Below, piece after piece: positions 47,719-56,545 of a stretch of DNA of 64,000 nucleotides. The stretch is from Pseudomonas lutea (GTDB lineage: Bacteria > Pseudomonadota > Gammaproteobacteria > Pseudomonadales > Pseudomonadaceae), in contig NZ_JRMB01000002.1 in assembly GCF_000759445.1 (NCBI RefSeq), positions 558,001 to 622,000 on the forward strand. Reading direction: 5' to 3'. The position numbers and the translations under genes are program-made. Numbering within the stretch: position 1 is the first letter of the stretch; the number at the start of each line of letters is the position of its first letter. The notes under the pieces were generated by a model. It had not been told where the DNA came from, did not search any database, and worked only from the letters and a program-made list of their open reading frames with translations.

Positions 47719-47872
47719 GGCCTCGCAAGGCAGATGCTCGTGGCGCAGGTGAATGCGGCACGCTAGCATTGGCGGGCTCATGTTCGCGTCGAACCATGAC
47801 TGGCCGAAAATGACAGCGCTGCCGGCCGCCAAGCGGTGCGGTCATTCCCTGATGCATCCCAATGACTATTTT

Positions 47873-48091
47873 ATGAACATTTCGCCCATCGATCCGAATA
47901 CCTGCCCCGTCTGCGGCGCGAGCAATCGCTGTACCCTGGCCAACCCCCGCACCGTCGGTCAGGCATGCTGGTGCTTTACAGCTGAAATCGACCCCGCAGC
48001 CCTGGAGGCATTGCCCGAAGAGGCACGCGGTCAGGCATGCCTTTGTCCCCAGTGTGCAGGCGTGGACGCCGCGAGTCGCAATGCGTCTTGA
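47873..48091 (+). CDS. Cysteine-rich CWC family protein
   Basis: The 72-residue protein has seven Cys residues in CPVCGASNRC, CWCF and CLCPQC, the CWC family pattern, and probably binds a metal. Function is not established. The start at 47873 is the ATG nearest the first motif and has a poor ribosome-binding site; an ATG at 47852 is possible. It overlaps the next gene by 11 bases, an arrangement that suggests joint expression. Confidence 0.7.
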   Translation: MNISPIDPNTCPVCGASNRCTLANPRTVGQACWCFTAEIDPAALEALPEEARGQACLCPQCAGVDAASRNAS

Positions 48092-48773
48092 CCGTTTCCT
48101 CGGCAACCAGACGAACCTCAACCGCAACGACGTGCGTTTGATGCTCCTCGCGGGCCGCGTGTCCGTTGATGGCTCGCCGATCAAAGAGCCGATGCATGAG
48201 GTACGGATTTTCAGTCAGGTGCGTGTGGATGACAAAATCCTTCAGCACGGTAAGCCTGCCCGGTACTGGATGCTGCACAAACCCGAGGGCTGCGTCAGCG
48301 CCACCACCGACCCGCAGCACCCCACCGTCCTTGACCTGCTTGACGCGCCTGACAAGCACGATCTGCACATCGCCGGTCGTCTGGACTTCAATACCTCAGG
48401 GTTGATGCTCCTCACTAATGACGGCCAGTGGTCGCGGCGTCTTACCCAGCCGACCAACAAGCTGGCGAAGGTGTATTACGTCGAGACCGAGGCGCCTATT
48501 GATGCGGGCTACGTTGATAAATTCGCTGAAGGGTTTTACTTCGCCTTTGAGGACCTGACCACTCAACCGGCTGAACTGACTGTTCTCGACAGTCATCGTG
48601 CCCGGTTGAGCATCGTCGAGGGGCGTTACCATCAGGTCAAACGCATGTTCGGGTTTTTCAACAACAAGGTGACTCGGCTGCATCGCGAGAGCATGGGGCC
48701 ACTCGTACTCGATCCGATGCTGGCGCCTGGCGAATCCCGTACGCTGAGCGCCGACGAAATTGGCATGATCTGA
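48081..48773 (+). CDS. 16S rRNA pseudouridine synthase (RsuA family)
   Basis: The 230-residue enzyme has an N-terminal S4 RNA-binding domain (MRLDRFLGNQTNLNRNDVR) and a catalytic domain with Asp in GRLDFNTSGLMLLTNDG. The EGRYHQVKRMFG motif is typical of RsuA. The ATG at 48081 gives the usual S4 start. Whether it modifies position 516, as E. coli RsuA does, was not tested here. About 260 bases without a recognisable gene follow up to the tRNA. Confidence 0.9.
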   Translation: MRLDRFLGNQTNLNRNDVRLMLLAGRVSVDGSPIKEPMHEVRIFSQVRVDDKILQHGKPARYWMLHKPEGCVSATTDPQHPTVLDLLDAPDKHDLHIAGRLDFNTSGLMLLTNDGQWSRRLTQPTNKLAKVYYVETEAPIDAGYVDKFAEGFYFAFEDLTTQPAELTVLDSHRARLSIVEGRYHQVKRMFGFFNNKVTRLHRESMGPLVLDPMLAPGESRTLSADEIGMI

Positions 48774-49032
48774 AACTTGGCCGGCTGCGGCTGAGTGCAA
48801 GCCAGCGCCGAAAGGTCTGCGTGTTCGCGGCAGGCGCATCAGCGGCAGTGGCGTTGGGTGTACAGGAGGAGTGGCGCACCGTGCAGATAATCGCTCGGCG
48901 GGGGCAGTGATGGCTCTCTTGGGCGAGAACCCTGGAACAGATGTGAAGCTTTTTGCTGCGGCGGCATTTAACGCTTCAATTAACAGGCTGCATCTGGTAC
49001 AAAGTCAGCCGCCTAAAGGCGTCAAGCCAAAA

Positions 49033-49106
49033 GCGGGTATAGTTTAGTGGTAAAACGAAAGCTTCCCAAGCTTTAGTTGAGGGTTCGATTCCCTCTACCC
49101 GCTCCA
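49033..49106 (+). tRNA. tRNA-Gly (anticodon CCC)
   Basis: The 74 bases fold as a tRNA: acceptor GCGGGTA pairs with TACCCGC, the D arm contains TTTAGTGGTAAAAC, the anticodon loop TTCCCAA gives anticodon CCC for glycine GGG codons, and the T arm is GAGGGTTCGATTCCCTC. CCA is encoded at the 3' end. It stands alone between converging or separate genes. Confidence 0.97.
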
Positions 49107-49331
49107 TCTCCCCCAGTGTTTCCGGGCTTCTGCGCCCCCTCCTGCGTATAACGCGCAATGCCTGCCTCATGTTGTTCAGGTCAAATCATCCCTACCTTCC
49201 CTCGTAAACGACACCGCTCCCGCCCCCTTTTTGCTGAAATTCGCGCCGAAGATTTCGCGCAAGCTGCCGATACAGAGACCAGTCCATCCAATTTCTACAC
49301 CGACAGACGAAATCTCAAGGCACACACGATC

Positions 49332-50141
49332 ATGCAACACATACCCCTCGTACCCTTCACATCCATCGGCTGCGCTGAATGTCGAAATCTGGAAGCGCTG
49401 GGATTCGACTTCACCATGGCGTTCCAGCCTATTTTCAACGTCACCACCGGCGCGCCCTTCGCCTACGAGGCACTGGTGCGAGGCGTCAACGGCGAGTCTG
49501 CCGGGTTCATTCTGGGTCAGGTCAACGACGGCAACCGTTACCGTTTTGACCAGGCTTGCCGGGTCAGGGCCATCGAGCTGGCTGCCCAGCTTGGCCTCCC
49601 CGCAATTGCGGACTGCAAACTGAGTATCAACTTCCTACCCAAAGCGGTGTATCGCGCCGAGACCTGCATTCGGGCAACGCTGGAGGCGTCACGCACGTTT
49701 AATTTCCCGGTAGACCGACTCATGTTCGAGGTTACCGAAGGTGAGCGTGTGGAAGACCCGCAGCATCTCAAATCCATTTTCGAGGAGTACGCGCGGCAGG
49801 GCTTTACCACTGCTGTCGATGATTTCGGCTCAGGGTATTCCGGCCTCAATATGCTCGCGATGTTTCAGCCCCATGTGCTGAAGATCGACATGGCGCTCAC
49901 TCGAAACATTGGCGAGGATGCCGTGCGTCGCGCGATTGTTGAGGGGATCATGCTGCTGTCGAAGCGACTGGGTATCACAGTAATTGCCGAGGGCATCGAG
50001 ACCTGCGAAGAGCGCGACGCCTTGCTGGATCTGGGCGTCGAGTTGATGCAAGGCTACCTGTTCGCCAGGCCGATGATTGGGCAACTTCAACCAATGCCGT
50101 TGGAGCTGATACGGCGTCCGGACGTTGTGCAGGTGGCGTGA
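49332..50141 (+). CDS. EAL-domain protein, stand-alone c-di-GMP phosphodiesterase type
   Basis: The 269-residue protein has no signal peptide or membrane helix and consists of one EAL domain: YEALVRG (EAL), SINFLPK, FEVTEGE, DDFGSGYSG, KIDMAL, AEGIE and GYLFARP are all visible. The key acidic and Lys residues appear intact, so activity is plausible. An N-terminal Cys pair (CAEC, residues 14-17) could bind metal or sense redox. The ATG at 49332 is chosen because upstream residues are not family-like. Confidence 0.88.
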   Translation: MQHIPLVPFTSIGCAECRNLEALGFDFTMAFQPIFNVTTGAPFAYEALVRGVNGESAGFILGQVNDGNRYRFDQACRVRAIELAAQLGLPAIADCKLSINFLPKAVYRAETCIRATLEASRTFNFPVDRLMFEVTEGERVEDPQHLKSIFEEYARQGFTTAVDDFGSGYSGLNMLAMFQPHVLKIDMALTRNIGEDAVRRAIVEGIMLLSKRLGITVIAEGIETCEERDALLDLGVELMQGYLFARPMIGQLQPMPLELIRRPDVVQVA

Positions 50142-50192
50142 TTCACCCAGGCAGCGCCCAAGTAACGGGAAGCGGCCGCGAAATCACGGCAC

Positions 50193-50220
50193 AAAAAAGC
50201 CCGGAATGCTCCGGGCTCTT
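50193..50220 (-). terminator. Rho-independent terminator after the hemerythrin gene
   Basis: On the minus strand AGCCCGGAG pairs with TCCGGGCT and six Ts follow. It lies 30 bases after the hemerythrin stop. It also sits past the EAL gene and may work weakly in that direction. Confidence 0.85.
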
Positions 50221-50249
50221 CTGAAGGGCTATTTCTAACGGAATCGTGC

Positions 50250-50726
50250 TTAAGCCGCGATGCCTGGCGCCGCCATGGACTTTTTGTACTCGGCCTTCAT
50301 GGCTTCCATTTGCGCGCCGATTTCCTCCAGCTTTTCCTTGCCTAGCAGTTTTTCAGCTTGCGGGAACATCTCTTCCTCTTCTTCTTCGATGTGGTGTTCC
50401 AGCAACTCTTTTACTACCTTCACCCGGCCGGAGAATTCCGGGGTGGCTGGGTCAGTCTGCTTCAAGTCAGGCAGGACCAGTGCGTCGACGGTGCGGTGCT
50501 CTTCCTTGGCTTCGTAGTACATGATGTCCTGTTCTTTACCGCCTGCTTCTTTGAACGCTGGATAAAGAATCTCTTCTTCGATCTTGGTATGGATGGTGAT
50601 TTCCATCTCCAGCTTGGCGAGCAAATCAGTACGCTTTTTCACACCGCGCTCGGTGGACTCGCTCAACTGATTCAGGATGGCTTTCACACGCTCGTGGTCG
50701 GCTTTCAGAAGTTCGATGGCGTTCAT
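50250..50726 (-). CDS. Hemerythrin HHE cation-binding domain protein
   Basis: The 158-residue helical protein has the metal-binding pattern of the hemerythrin family: a His in KADHERVK, HTKIEEEILYP, EEHRTVD and EHHIEEEEEEMFP. Such proteins bind a di-iron centre and O2 or NO, or act as stress proteins. It has no signal peptide and is a single-gene unit. Confidence 0.9.
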   Translation of the reverse strand: MNAIELLKADHERVKAILNQLSESTERGVKKRTDLLAKLEMEITIHTKIEEEILYPAFKEAGGKEQDIMYYEAKEEHRTVDALVLPDLKQTDPATPEFSGRVKVVKELLEHHIEEEEEEMFPQAEKLLGKEKLEEIGAQMEAMKAEYKKSMAAPGIAA

Positions 50727-50991
50727 GATGTTTCCTCTTGATCACGGTAGGCGAGTCGATCTAGGTGTCGACCCTGCAGGTTCATCATAGGAATTGCATC
50801 GAGCGTGCCGAAGCGGCAGAAAAAATAACCGGTTTTAAATCAGATAGTTATGAGCAGCACAATGCAGCCGTGTCGTGCAGACTGCATGAATGTTCGCAAA
50901 CGGATAGTGCAGATCAACAGGTACTTGCCGCTCCAGAGGCCTTGTGATGCACAAAGCCCCTGCAACGGTGGAGCGGATGGGCCGGAGTCAG

Positions 50992-51189
50992 CTAATGAGC
51001 TGGCTGCTCGGTGTTCAACGCCGTTCGTTCTTTACGGGCCGGCAGTGAGGCCGCGTAGGCCATGGCCTCTTCACGGGTCGCGAACGACCCCAGCCGGTCG
51101 CTGTGGGTGCATACCCGCCAGGGGCCATTATTCACGTTGATCACATCGTAGCCATTGAAGTGCGTCTTGCTGAGCATTGCGCTGTGCAT
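50992..51189 (-). CDS. Small conserved-type protein of unknown function
   Basis: The 65-residue protein has a segment PWRVCTHSDRLGSFATREEAMAYA resembling DUF2188-like small proteins, in two short parts. The ATG at 51189 is preceded by GGGGAGG six bases upstream. It is a separate gene with no obvious partner. The function is unknown. Confidence 0.6.
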   Translation of the reverse strand: MHSAMLSKTHFNGYDVINVNNGPWRVCTHSDRLGSFATREEAMAYAASLPARKERTALNTEQPAH

Positions 51190-51400
51190 GGTCACCTCCC
51201 CTCATTCAAGAGAGTGTTGTGGGTTGTCCGATAAAACCTTACACCCAACACTCACTCTATAAACGTTACCGAGACCAATGGCGCGCGGCTCTGAATGTTG
51301 CAACGGCGGGATACCGCGTTGACAACGCCCGGCCGGGTTTCTATAAGACCCCTCCGTTCTGGCGTCTGGTCAGTACCTGCTCACCTGAAAGCGAAGCGAG

Positions 51401-52432
51401 ATGATGGAATTCACGGATTTTGATGCCGAACTGGCGGACTGGAACACCCTGCAGGCCGTTAACCCCTATCCGGGGCTGCTGCTGGGCAACGGTGCCAGTC
51501 TTGCCGTGTGGAAGAATTTTGCCTACGACTCATTGTTCGAGCTGGCGCAGACCACGCGCAACAAACCCCTGAGCGCAACTGAACTCGCGCTGTTCAAGTC
51601 GATGGAGACGGAGAACTTCGAGCCCGTGCTCAGCGGGTTGAAAGTCGCCATGCGAGTCAATGCTGCGCTGACCATTGGCTCTTCATCTCCGCGCAACCGC
51701 TACTTTGCAATCAAGGAAGCGCTGATTCACGGCATCCGTTCGGCACACATCCCCTGGCGATTGATGGAAGCTTCCAGCATCGCGAGGATCAGCGAAGCGC
51801 TGAGCCAGTACCAGACGGTCTATTCCACCAATTACGATCTGCTGGCCTATTGGGCTGCCATGCACGGCGCTCAACCGTTTGATGATTTGTTCGACGACGA
51901 TGCGGTGTTCAACCTGCACCGCACCGAGAGCCATGCGACGCGCATTCTGTACCTGCACGGCGGCATGCATTTGGTGAAAAACTTTGACGGCACGGCGCGC
52001 AAGCTGATGTCCTCGGAGAGCACGCTGCTGGGCAGCTTCGCCATTAATGCGCTGGAGGATGTGCCGCTGTTCGTCTGTGAAGGGCGCAGCGAAGACAAGA
52101 TGAAGATCATCCGCGGTTCGGATTATCTATCGTTTTGCCACACCCAGCTTGCGCAGCATGAAGGCGCGCTGTGCGTGTTCGGCCACTCTCTGGGCAAGCA
52201 GGATCGACATATCCTGAACGCCGTGCTGCAAGCCCGTCCCGAACGCGTTGCCATTTCAATCCTTCCGCGCAGCGACGCGTTCATTCAGCACCAGAAACGC
52301 CGCTACAGCGAATTGTTCGAGGGACAGAACATCGAGCTGACGTTCTTCAATGCCTCCACTCACCCGCTGGGCGATCCGCAGCTGGCGGTGCCAGTGGCCA
52401 GGTTGAAGGAAGCGCTGGAATTGAAACGCTAG
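51401..52432 (+). CDS. DUF4917 family protein with SIR2-like motifs
   Basis: The 343-residue protein has no signal peptide. Motifs in order look like a SIR2-type NAD-binding fold: LLLGNGASLAV (residues 27-37), VYSTNYDLLAYW (140-151), ILYLHGGMHL (185-194) and LCVFGHSLGKQDRHI (258-272). SIR2-like domains without a deacetylase zinc ribbon act as NADases in several phage-defence systems, but DUF4917 itself has no known activity. The start is one of two adjacent ATGs at 51401. It converges with the DUF2442 gene with five bases between their stop codons. Confidence 0.7.
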   Translation: MMEFTDFDAELADWNTLQAVNPYPGLLLGNGASLAVWKNFAYDSLFELAQTTRNKPLSATELALFKSMETENFEPVLSGLKVAMRVNAALTIGSSSPRNRYFAIKEALIHGIRSAHIPWRLMEASSIARISEALSQYQTVYSTNYDLLAYWAAMHGAQPFDDLFDDDAVFNLHRTESHATRILYLHGGMHLVKNFDGTARKLMSSESTLLGSFAINALEDVPLFVCEGRSEDKMKIIRGSDYLSFCHTQLAQHEGALCVFGHSLGKQDRHILNAVLQARPERVAISILPRSDAFIQHQKRRYSELFEGQNIELTFFNASTHPLGDPQLAVPVARLKEALELKR

Positions 52433-52437
52433 AAATC

Positions 52438-52881
52438 TTATCGAGCCGTGTGCTCGTATTCCCATCCCCGGCACGCCAATGCCACATGTTTGGGAATCAG
52501 CGCGGCACCGCTGCTGTAGGCGGTAATGGTTCGGCGTGTAAAACCGAGCTCGACCGCTGCGGCGGACAGGGAGAGGTTGTTCTTCGCCATCCACTGTTTG
52601 AACGCCTGTGTGGGCATCACCTCCCCCGCCTGCTCCAGAGCCAGGCGGTGGAGCGTCGACGCCGCCAGTTCTATATCATCCCCCCAGGAAACGTCGAACC
52701 CCCACTCGCCCACCGTCATCTGCTTGAACCGTGCCTCTTCCGCCAGCGCGGCCAACCCTTCAAATTTGTCGATAGAAGCAGCCAGGTCCACCGTGTGCTG
52801 CTTACCGTTGTTCCAGTGGACGATCAGCGAGCGACTGTTCGGAACAGGTTGCACAGCAGCGATGCGTAATTTGTTGCTCAT
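52438..52881 (-). CDS. DUF2442 protein with C-terminal helix-turn-helix
   Basis: The 147-residue protein starts with a DUF2442 domain (LIVHWNNGKQHTVDL, LDPFTFFK-type positions replaced by GFDVSWGDDIEL) and ends with a helix-turn-helix (LSLSAAAVELGFTRRTITAY). It probably binds DNA and could autoregulate the pair with DUF4160. Its ribosome-binding site GGAGG lies in the last codons of the upstream gene, so the two are coupled. Confidence 0.75.
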   Translation of the reverse strand: MSNKLRIAAVQPVPNSRSLIVHWNNGKQHTVDLAASIDKFEGLAALAEEARFKQMTVGEWGFDVSWGDDIELAASTLHRLALEQAGEVMPTQAFKQWMAKNNLSLSAAAVELGFTRRTITAYSSGAALIPKHVALACRGWEYEHTAR

Positions 52882-52884
52882 GCC

Positions 52885-53118
52885 TCAGGTCCTCCGATTC
52901 TGCTCATACCAAATCCGCCATAACTCACTTGGGTGACTCCGGGCCCATACCAGCGCTGCCTTAAGCGCACGCCCTTCGGCACCTTTGCCTAAAACCCTCA
53001 GGCCGTCGATCTGCACAAGCGACTCACCGTCGGGCGTCTGGACATGAAAATGGGGCGGGGCAAGATCGTCCGGATAGATTTTTATTTTCCAGTTGCGGTC
53101 GTTATGTACGGTAGCCAT
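52885..53118 (-). CDS. DUF4160 protein
   Basis: The 77-residue protein matches the DUF4160 family (KIKIYPDDLAPPHFHV and a conserved C-terminal RIWYEQNR). DUF4160 and DUF2442 genes are commonly adjacent and have been proposed as toxin-antitoxin-like pairs, without proof I can cite. It lies four bases upstream of the DUF2442 start. Its own ribosome-binding site is weak. Confidence 0.75.
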   Translation of the reverse strand: MATVHNDRNWKIKIYPDDLAPPHFHVQTPDGESLVQIDGLRVLGKGAEGRALKAALVWARSHPSELWRIWYEQNRRT

Positions 53119-53229
53119 GGCGCGATACTAGAGAAAAAATTTCCCTGGCACAAACTTCCCGGCGTCAATCACGTTGGCCATCGGAGGTGGTCGCCTGCCA
53201 GTCGCTTCCAATCTTCCCAGCCCCGGCGA

Positions 53230-53457
53230 TTACTCGTTACCTTCCGACAACGCCCCGACCACCACGGCGCCCCCTTGCGCATGCTTGACGCTGGCTGCCA
53301 CCGACTCGGTCGTCAAGCGCATGTCGCTGAGCGCGGCCAGGCGGTCACTGCTGGTTGTATGCACGACACTGCCCGACCATTGCGCCGCGACGGTCGCCAT
53401 CCAGGCAAAAAGGAACACCACGACACCTTGCAAGGCCCATTTTCCGATATCCGACAT
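53230..53457 (-). CDS. Small single-pass membrane protein
   Basis: The 75-residue protein has one membrane helix (ALQGVVVFLFAWMATVAAQW, about residues 7-26) and a short tail. The ATG at 53457 has CAGGAGA seven bases upstream. I recognise no family. The intact frame and good ribosome-binding site support a real gene. Confidence 0.55.
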   Translation of the reverse strand: MSDIGKWALQGVVVFLFAWMATVAAQWSGSVVHTTSSDRLAALSDMRLTTESVAASVKHAQGGAVVVGALSEGNE

Positions 53458-53600
53458 GATGCTTCTCCTGGCTGAATTCGACGGCACCAATTTGACCTTC
53501 AAACTGTTGCAGCAACATTGCATTCAACTTCTGCACCAACATGAAGAGGGAATTTGGTCGCGGCAGGAAAATCCTCGAAAACGGCATTTCCCCCACTGCC

Positions 53601-53769
53601 CCCTTCCCGGCTAAAGCCGGTCCCACTGAGTGCAGACTCTTCCGGCTGTATCCCGTCCAGCTGAGTGCAGCCTCTTCTCGCCTGAAGCCGGTCAAGACTG
53701 AGGGCTCCCGCCAGTCCCGCTGAATGCACACAGTCGAAATGTGGGACCGGCTTCAGCCGGGAAGAGGCC
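53601..53769. repeat. Cluster of diverged REP-type palindromes
   Basis: GGCTAAAGCCGG, GCCTGAAGCCGG and GGCTTCAGCCGG occur within 170 bases, with CTGAGTGCAG repeated at about 50-base intervals. This is a degraded array of a third REP family (the one seen singly at 35.36 kb). The rest of the 442-base gap 53458-53899 shows nothing else. Confidence 0.6.
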
Positions 53770-53899
53770 GGTTTGAGCGCCGCACAGTCTTGGTACGAAG
53801 TGTACGGATGATTCCGAGCGCATCTGTAAAGGATCAGTGCGCAGATTCTGTGGCTGAATATGCCTGCGTTTCGCACAACAAGAACAAGGCACTACCCTT

Positions 53900-54799
53900 A
53901 TGTCCTCTCGTGAAAATACCGGCATGCTCCTCGGACTGATCGGTGTGGTGATCTTCAGCCTGACTCTGCCCATGACGCGCATCGTGGTGCAGGAAATCCA
54001 CCCTTTGCTCAACGGCCTTGGCCGCGCCCTGTTCGCTGCGGTGCCAGCGGCGGCGTTGCTGCTCTGGCGACGGGAGCGGTGGCCGAGCCGCGCGCAGTTC
54101 AAGGCACTGATGGTCGTCGCGCTCGGGGTAATTGTCGGCTTTCCGGTGCTCTCGGCCTGGGCAATGAAAACCCTGCCCGCCTCCCACGGCGCACTGGTCA
54201 ACGGTTTGCAGCCATTGCTGGTCGCCATCTACGCCGCATGGCTGTCTCACGAACGCCCATCCAAAGCCTTTTGGGCGTGCGCGGCCATGGGCAGTGTTCT
54301 GGTGCTGGGTTACGCGTTGATCAGCGGCGCGGGCAACCTGCAGGCCGGCGATCTTTTGATGGTGGGCGCAGTGGCGATTGGCGGGCTGGGCTATGCCGAA
54401 GGTGGGCGCCTCGCGAAGGAGATGGGCGGCTGGCAGGTCATTTGCTGGGCACTGGTCATTTCAATCCCGGTGTTGATCGTGCCCGTCGCTTATCTGGCAT
54501 GGCAGCATCAGGGGCCGATTTCCGCAGGTACATGGTGGGCCTTCGGCTACGTGTCGCTGTTTTCGCAATTCATCGGCTTCTTCGCCTGGTATGCGGGACT
54601 TGCCATGGGCGGCATCGCCAGGGTGAGCCAGATCCAGCTGGTTCAGCTATTTTTTACCATGGCCTTCTCGGCGCTGTTTTTCGGAGAGCACATAGACCCG
54701 ACGACCTGGATCTTCGCTGCGGGTGTCGTGGTCACGCTGGCCATCGGGCGCAAAACGGCTGTGATTGCGCCCAAGCCCGTTGCCGCTGCGAGAATCTAA
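53900..54799 (+). CDS. EamA/DMT-family transporter
   Basis: The 299-residue protein has about ten membrane helices in two EamA halves (GVVIFSLTLPMTRIVVQEI in the first; LLMVGAVAIGGLGYAEGG at the start of the second). Members export metabolites or amino acids; the substrate cannot be deduced. It converges with the methyltransferase gene, overlapping by four bases. Confidence 0.85.
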   Translation: MSSRENTGMLLGLIGVVIFSLTLPMTRIVVQEIHPLLNGLGRALFAAVPAAALLLWRRERWPSRAQFKALMVVALGVIVGFPVLSAWAMKTLPASHGALVNGLQPLLVAIYAAWLSHERPSKAFWACAAMGSVLVLGYALISGAGNLQAGDLLMVGAVAIGGLGYAEGGRLAKEMGGWQVICWALVISIPVLIVPVAYLAWQHQGPISAGTWWAFGYVSLFSQFIGFFAWYAGLAMGGIARVSQIQLVQLFFTMAFSALFFGEHIDPTTWIFAAGVVVTLAIGRKTAVIAPKPVAAARI

Positions 54800-56013
54800 C
54801 CCAGCAGGCCATCAGCCTGGAGCAAGCGCTCCAGGCACTGCTCCTGAATCCCGTAAAACACCTTGAGCTCCTGAATCTTCGCCAGCAGCTCGGCAGGGTC
54901 AGTCGCTGTGGCGCGTTTGACCGCCAGAATCATTTTGTTCTTGTTGGTGTGTTCCAGAGAAATGAACTCAAAGACCTTGGTCTCGTAGCCGCACGCTTCC
55001 AGCAGCAAGGCGCGCAAGGCATCGGTGACCATCTCGGCCTGCTGCCCCATGTGCAGACCGTATTGCAGCATCGGCTTGAGCAACGTTGGGCTCTGGATCT
55101 GCAGGCGTATCTGCTTGTGACAGCACGGCGAACACATGATGATCGAGGCGCCCGAACGGATGCCCGTGTGGATCGCGTAGTCGGTGGCGATATCGCAGGC
55201 GTGCAAGGCGATCATCACGTCCAGTTGGCTGGGCGCTACCGAACGCACGTCGCCACATTTGAACACCAGCCCGGGATGCTCCAGCCGTGTGGCGGCGTTG
55301 TTGCAGAGCGTGACCATGTCCTCGCGCAGTTCGACACCGGTGACGTTGCCTTCAACCTGAAGGGTGTTGCGCAGGTAATCGTGAATGGCGAACGTGAGGT
55401 AGCCCTTGCCCGAGCCGAAATCCGCGACAGTGACCGGCGTGTCCAGCTTGATCGGCGACGTCGCCAGTGCGTGCGAGAACACCTCGATGAATTTGTTGAT
55501 CTGTTTCCACTTGCGCGACATCGCCGGGATCAACTCATGCTGCTTGTTCGTCACCCCCAGGTCAGTCAGAAACGGCCGGCTCAGCTCCAGATAGCGCTTC
55601 TTCTCCCGGTCATGCTCGGCAGTCGGGGCCTCGCGCTGCTGCTGAGCCTTGTTGCGAAACAGCGTGCTCTTGCCCTTCTTGCTGAACTCCAGCTGCACTT
55701 CGTCGGTGAGCGACAGCAGATGGGCATTTTTGAAGGATTCCGGCAGCAGGCTGGCGATCAGCGCCTGCGCTTCGGCGAGGGGGTGATTCTTGGTGATGTC
55801 GCGGGTCTTGTAGCGATAGACGAAGGACAGGCAGGGCTGATCCTTCACAGTGACGGGCTTGATGATGATCCGCTGCAGCTCCGCTTCGCTTCCCACGTAT
55901 TTGGCGAGCACCAGTTTGATCAGCGAATTTTGCGTCAGGCAGGTATCGAGCAAGCTCAAAAACTGAGCGCAGTGATCCTGAGCAGGAACGGCGGCAGGTG
56001 CGGTAGCGGACAT
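54796..56013 (-). CDS. SAM-dependent methyltransferase of the GSTCD/METTL25-like type
   Basis: The 405-residue protein has a methyltransferase fold in its C-terminal half with the SAM-binding ADFGSGKGYLTFAIH, GVELRE and ALHACDIATDYAI motifs, and a CSPCCHK segment. The N-terminal half is a poorly conserved accessory domain. The overall layout resembles proteins annotated as class I SAM-dependent methyltransferases of unknown target. Substrate unknown. Confidence 0.8.
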   Translation of the reverse strand: MSATAPAAVPAQDHCAQFLSLLDTCLTQNSLIKLVLAKYVGSEAELQRIIIKPVTVKDQPCLSFVYRYKTRDITKNHPLAEAQALIASLLPESFKNAHLLSLTDEVQLEFSKKGKSTLFRNKAQQQREAPTAEHDREKKRYLELSRPFLTDLGVTNKQHELIPAMSRKWKQINKFIEVFSHALATSPIKLDTPVTVADFGSGKGYLTFAIHDYLRNTLQVEGNVTGVELREDMVTLCNNAATRLEHPGLVFKCGDVRSVAPSQLDVMIALHACDIATDYAIHTGIRSGASIIMCSPCCHKQIRLQIQSPTLLKPMLQYGLHMGQQAEMVTDALRALLLEACGYETKVFEFISLEHTNKNKMILAVKRATATDPAELLAKIQELKVFYGIQEQCLERLLQADGLLG

Positions 56014-56153
56014 CGGAAAGCGCCTCGGGAGCGAAAATGCGAGGCGCTATTTTAGGCGGGTCGTTGTGCGATGGTGGAATTTATTGGATCAACCGACCTG
56101 CGGCGCATTTCTGCTGCGCTGGCACACCGCTTGCGCTCAGCCACGCAGCCCCT

Positions 56154-56344
56154 TGTAGGAGCCGGCTTGCTGGCGAACGCGTCTGTACAGACACCGCAGC
56201 ATTGACTGCCCAACCGGGTTCGCCAGCAAGCCGGCTCCTACGGAGGACTGTAACGCCAAAGATCTACGGAGGACCGTACCGCCACAAATCTCAGTCCATT
56301 ACCACCAGACGGTTCGGCAATTCATTGCGCGCTTCGGTCACGGG
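56154..56344. repeat. 191-bp direct repeat, copy 1 (REPIN plus copy of TPM gene 3' end)
   Basis: Starts TGTAGGAGCCGGCTTGCTGG and ends with a copy of the last 17-18 codons of the TPM gene. It differs from copy 2 only by two adjacent bases in my reading. The 478-base gap 56014-56491 consists mostly of this and copy 2. Confidence 0.9.
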
Positions 56345-56354
56345 CTCTACCCCC

Positions 56355-56545
56355 TGTAGGAGCCGGCTTGCTGGCGAACGCGTCTGTACAGACACCGCAG
56401 CATTGACTGCCCAACCGGGTTCGCCAGCAAGCCGGCTCCTACGGAGGACTGTAACGCCAAAGATCTACGGAGGACCGTACCGCCACAAATCTCAGTCCAT
56501 TACCACCAACCGGTTCGGCAATTCATTGCGCGCTTCGGTCACGGG
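56355..56545. repeat. 191-bp direct repeat, copy 2 (includes the live TPM gene 3' end)
   Basis: Second copy, offset by 201 bases with a 10-base spacer. It contains a REPIN at 56355-56442 and the functional stop of the TPM gene at 56492. Confidence 0.9.

Noticed and set aside
53601..53769. A riboswitch or regulatory RNA in the repeat-rich gap before the EamA gene
   Set aside because: The structure is fully explained by diverged REP palindromes of the type seen singly at 35.36 kb.
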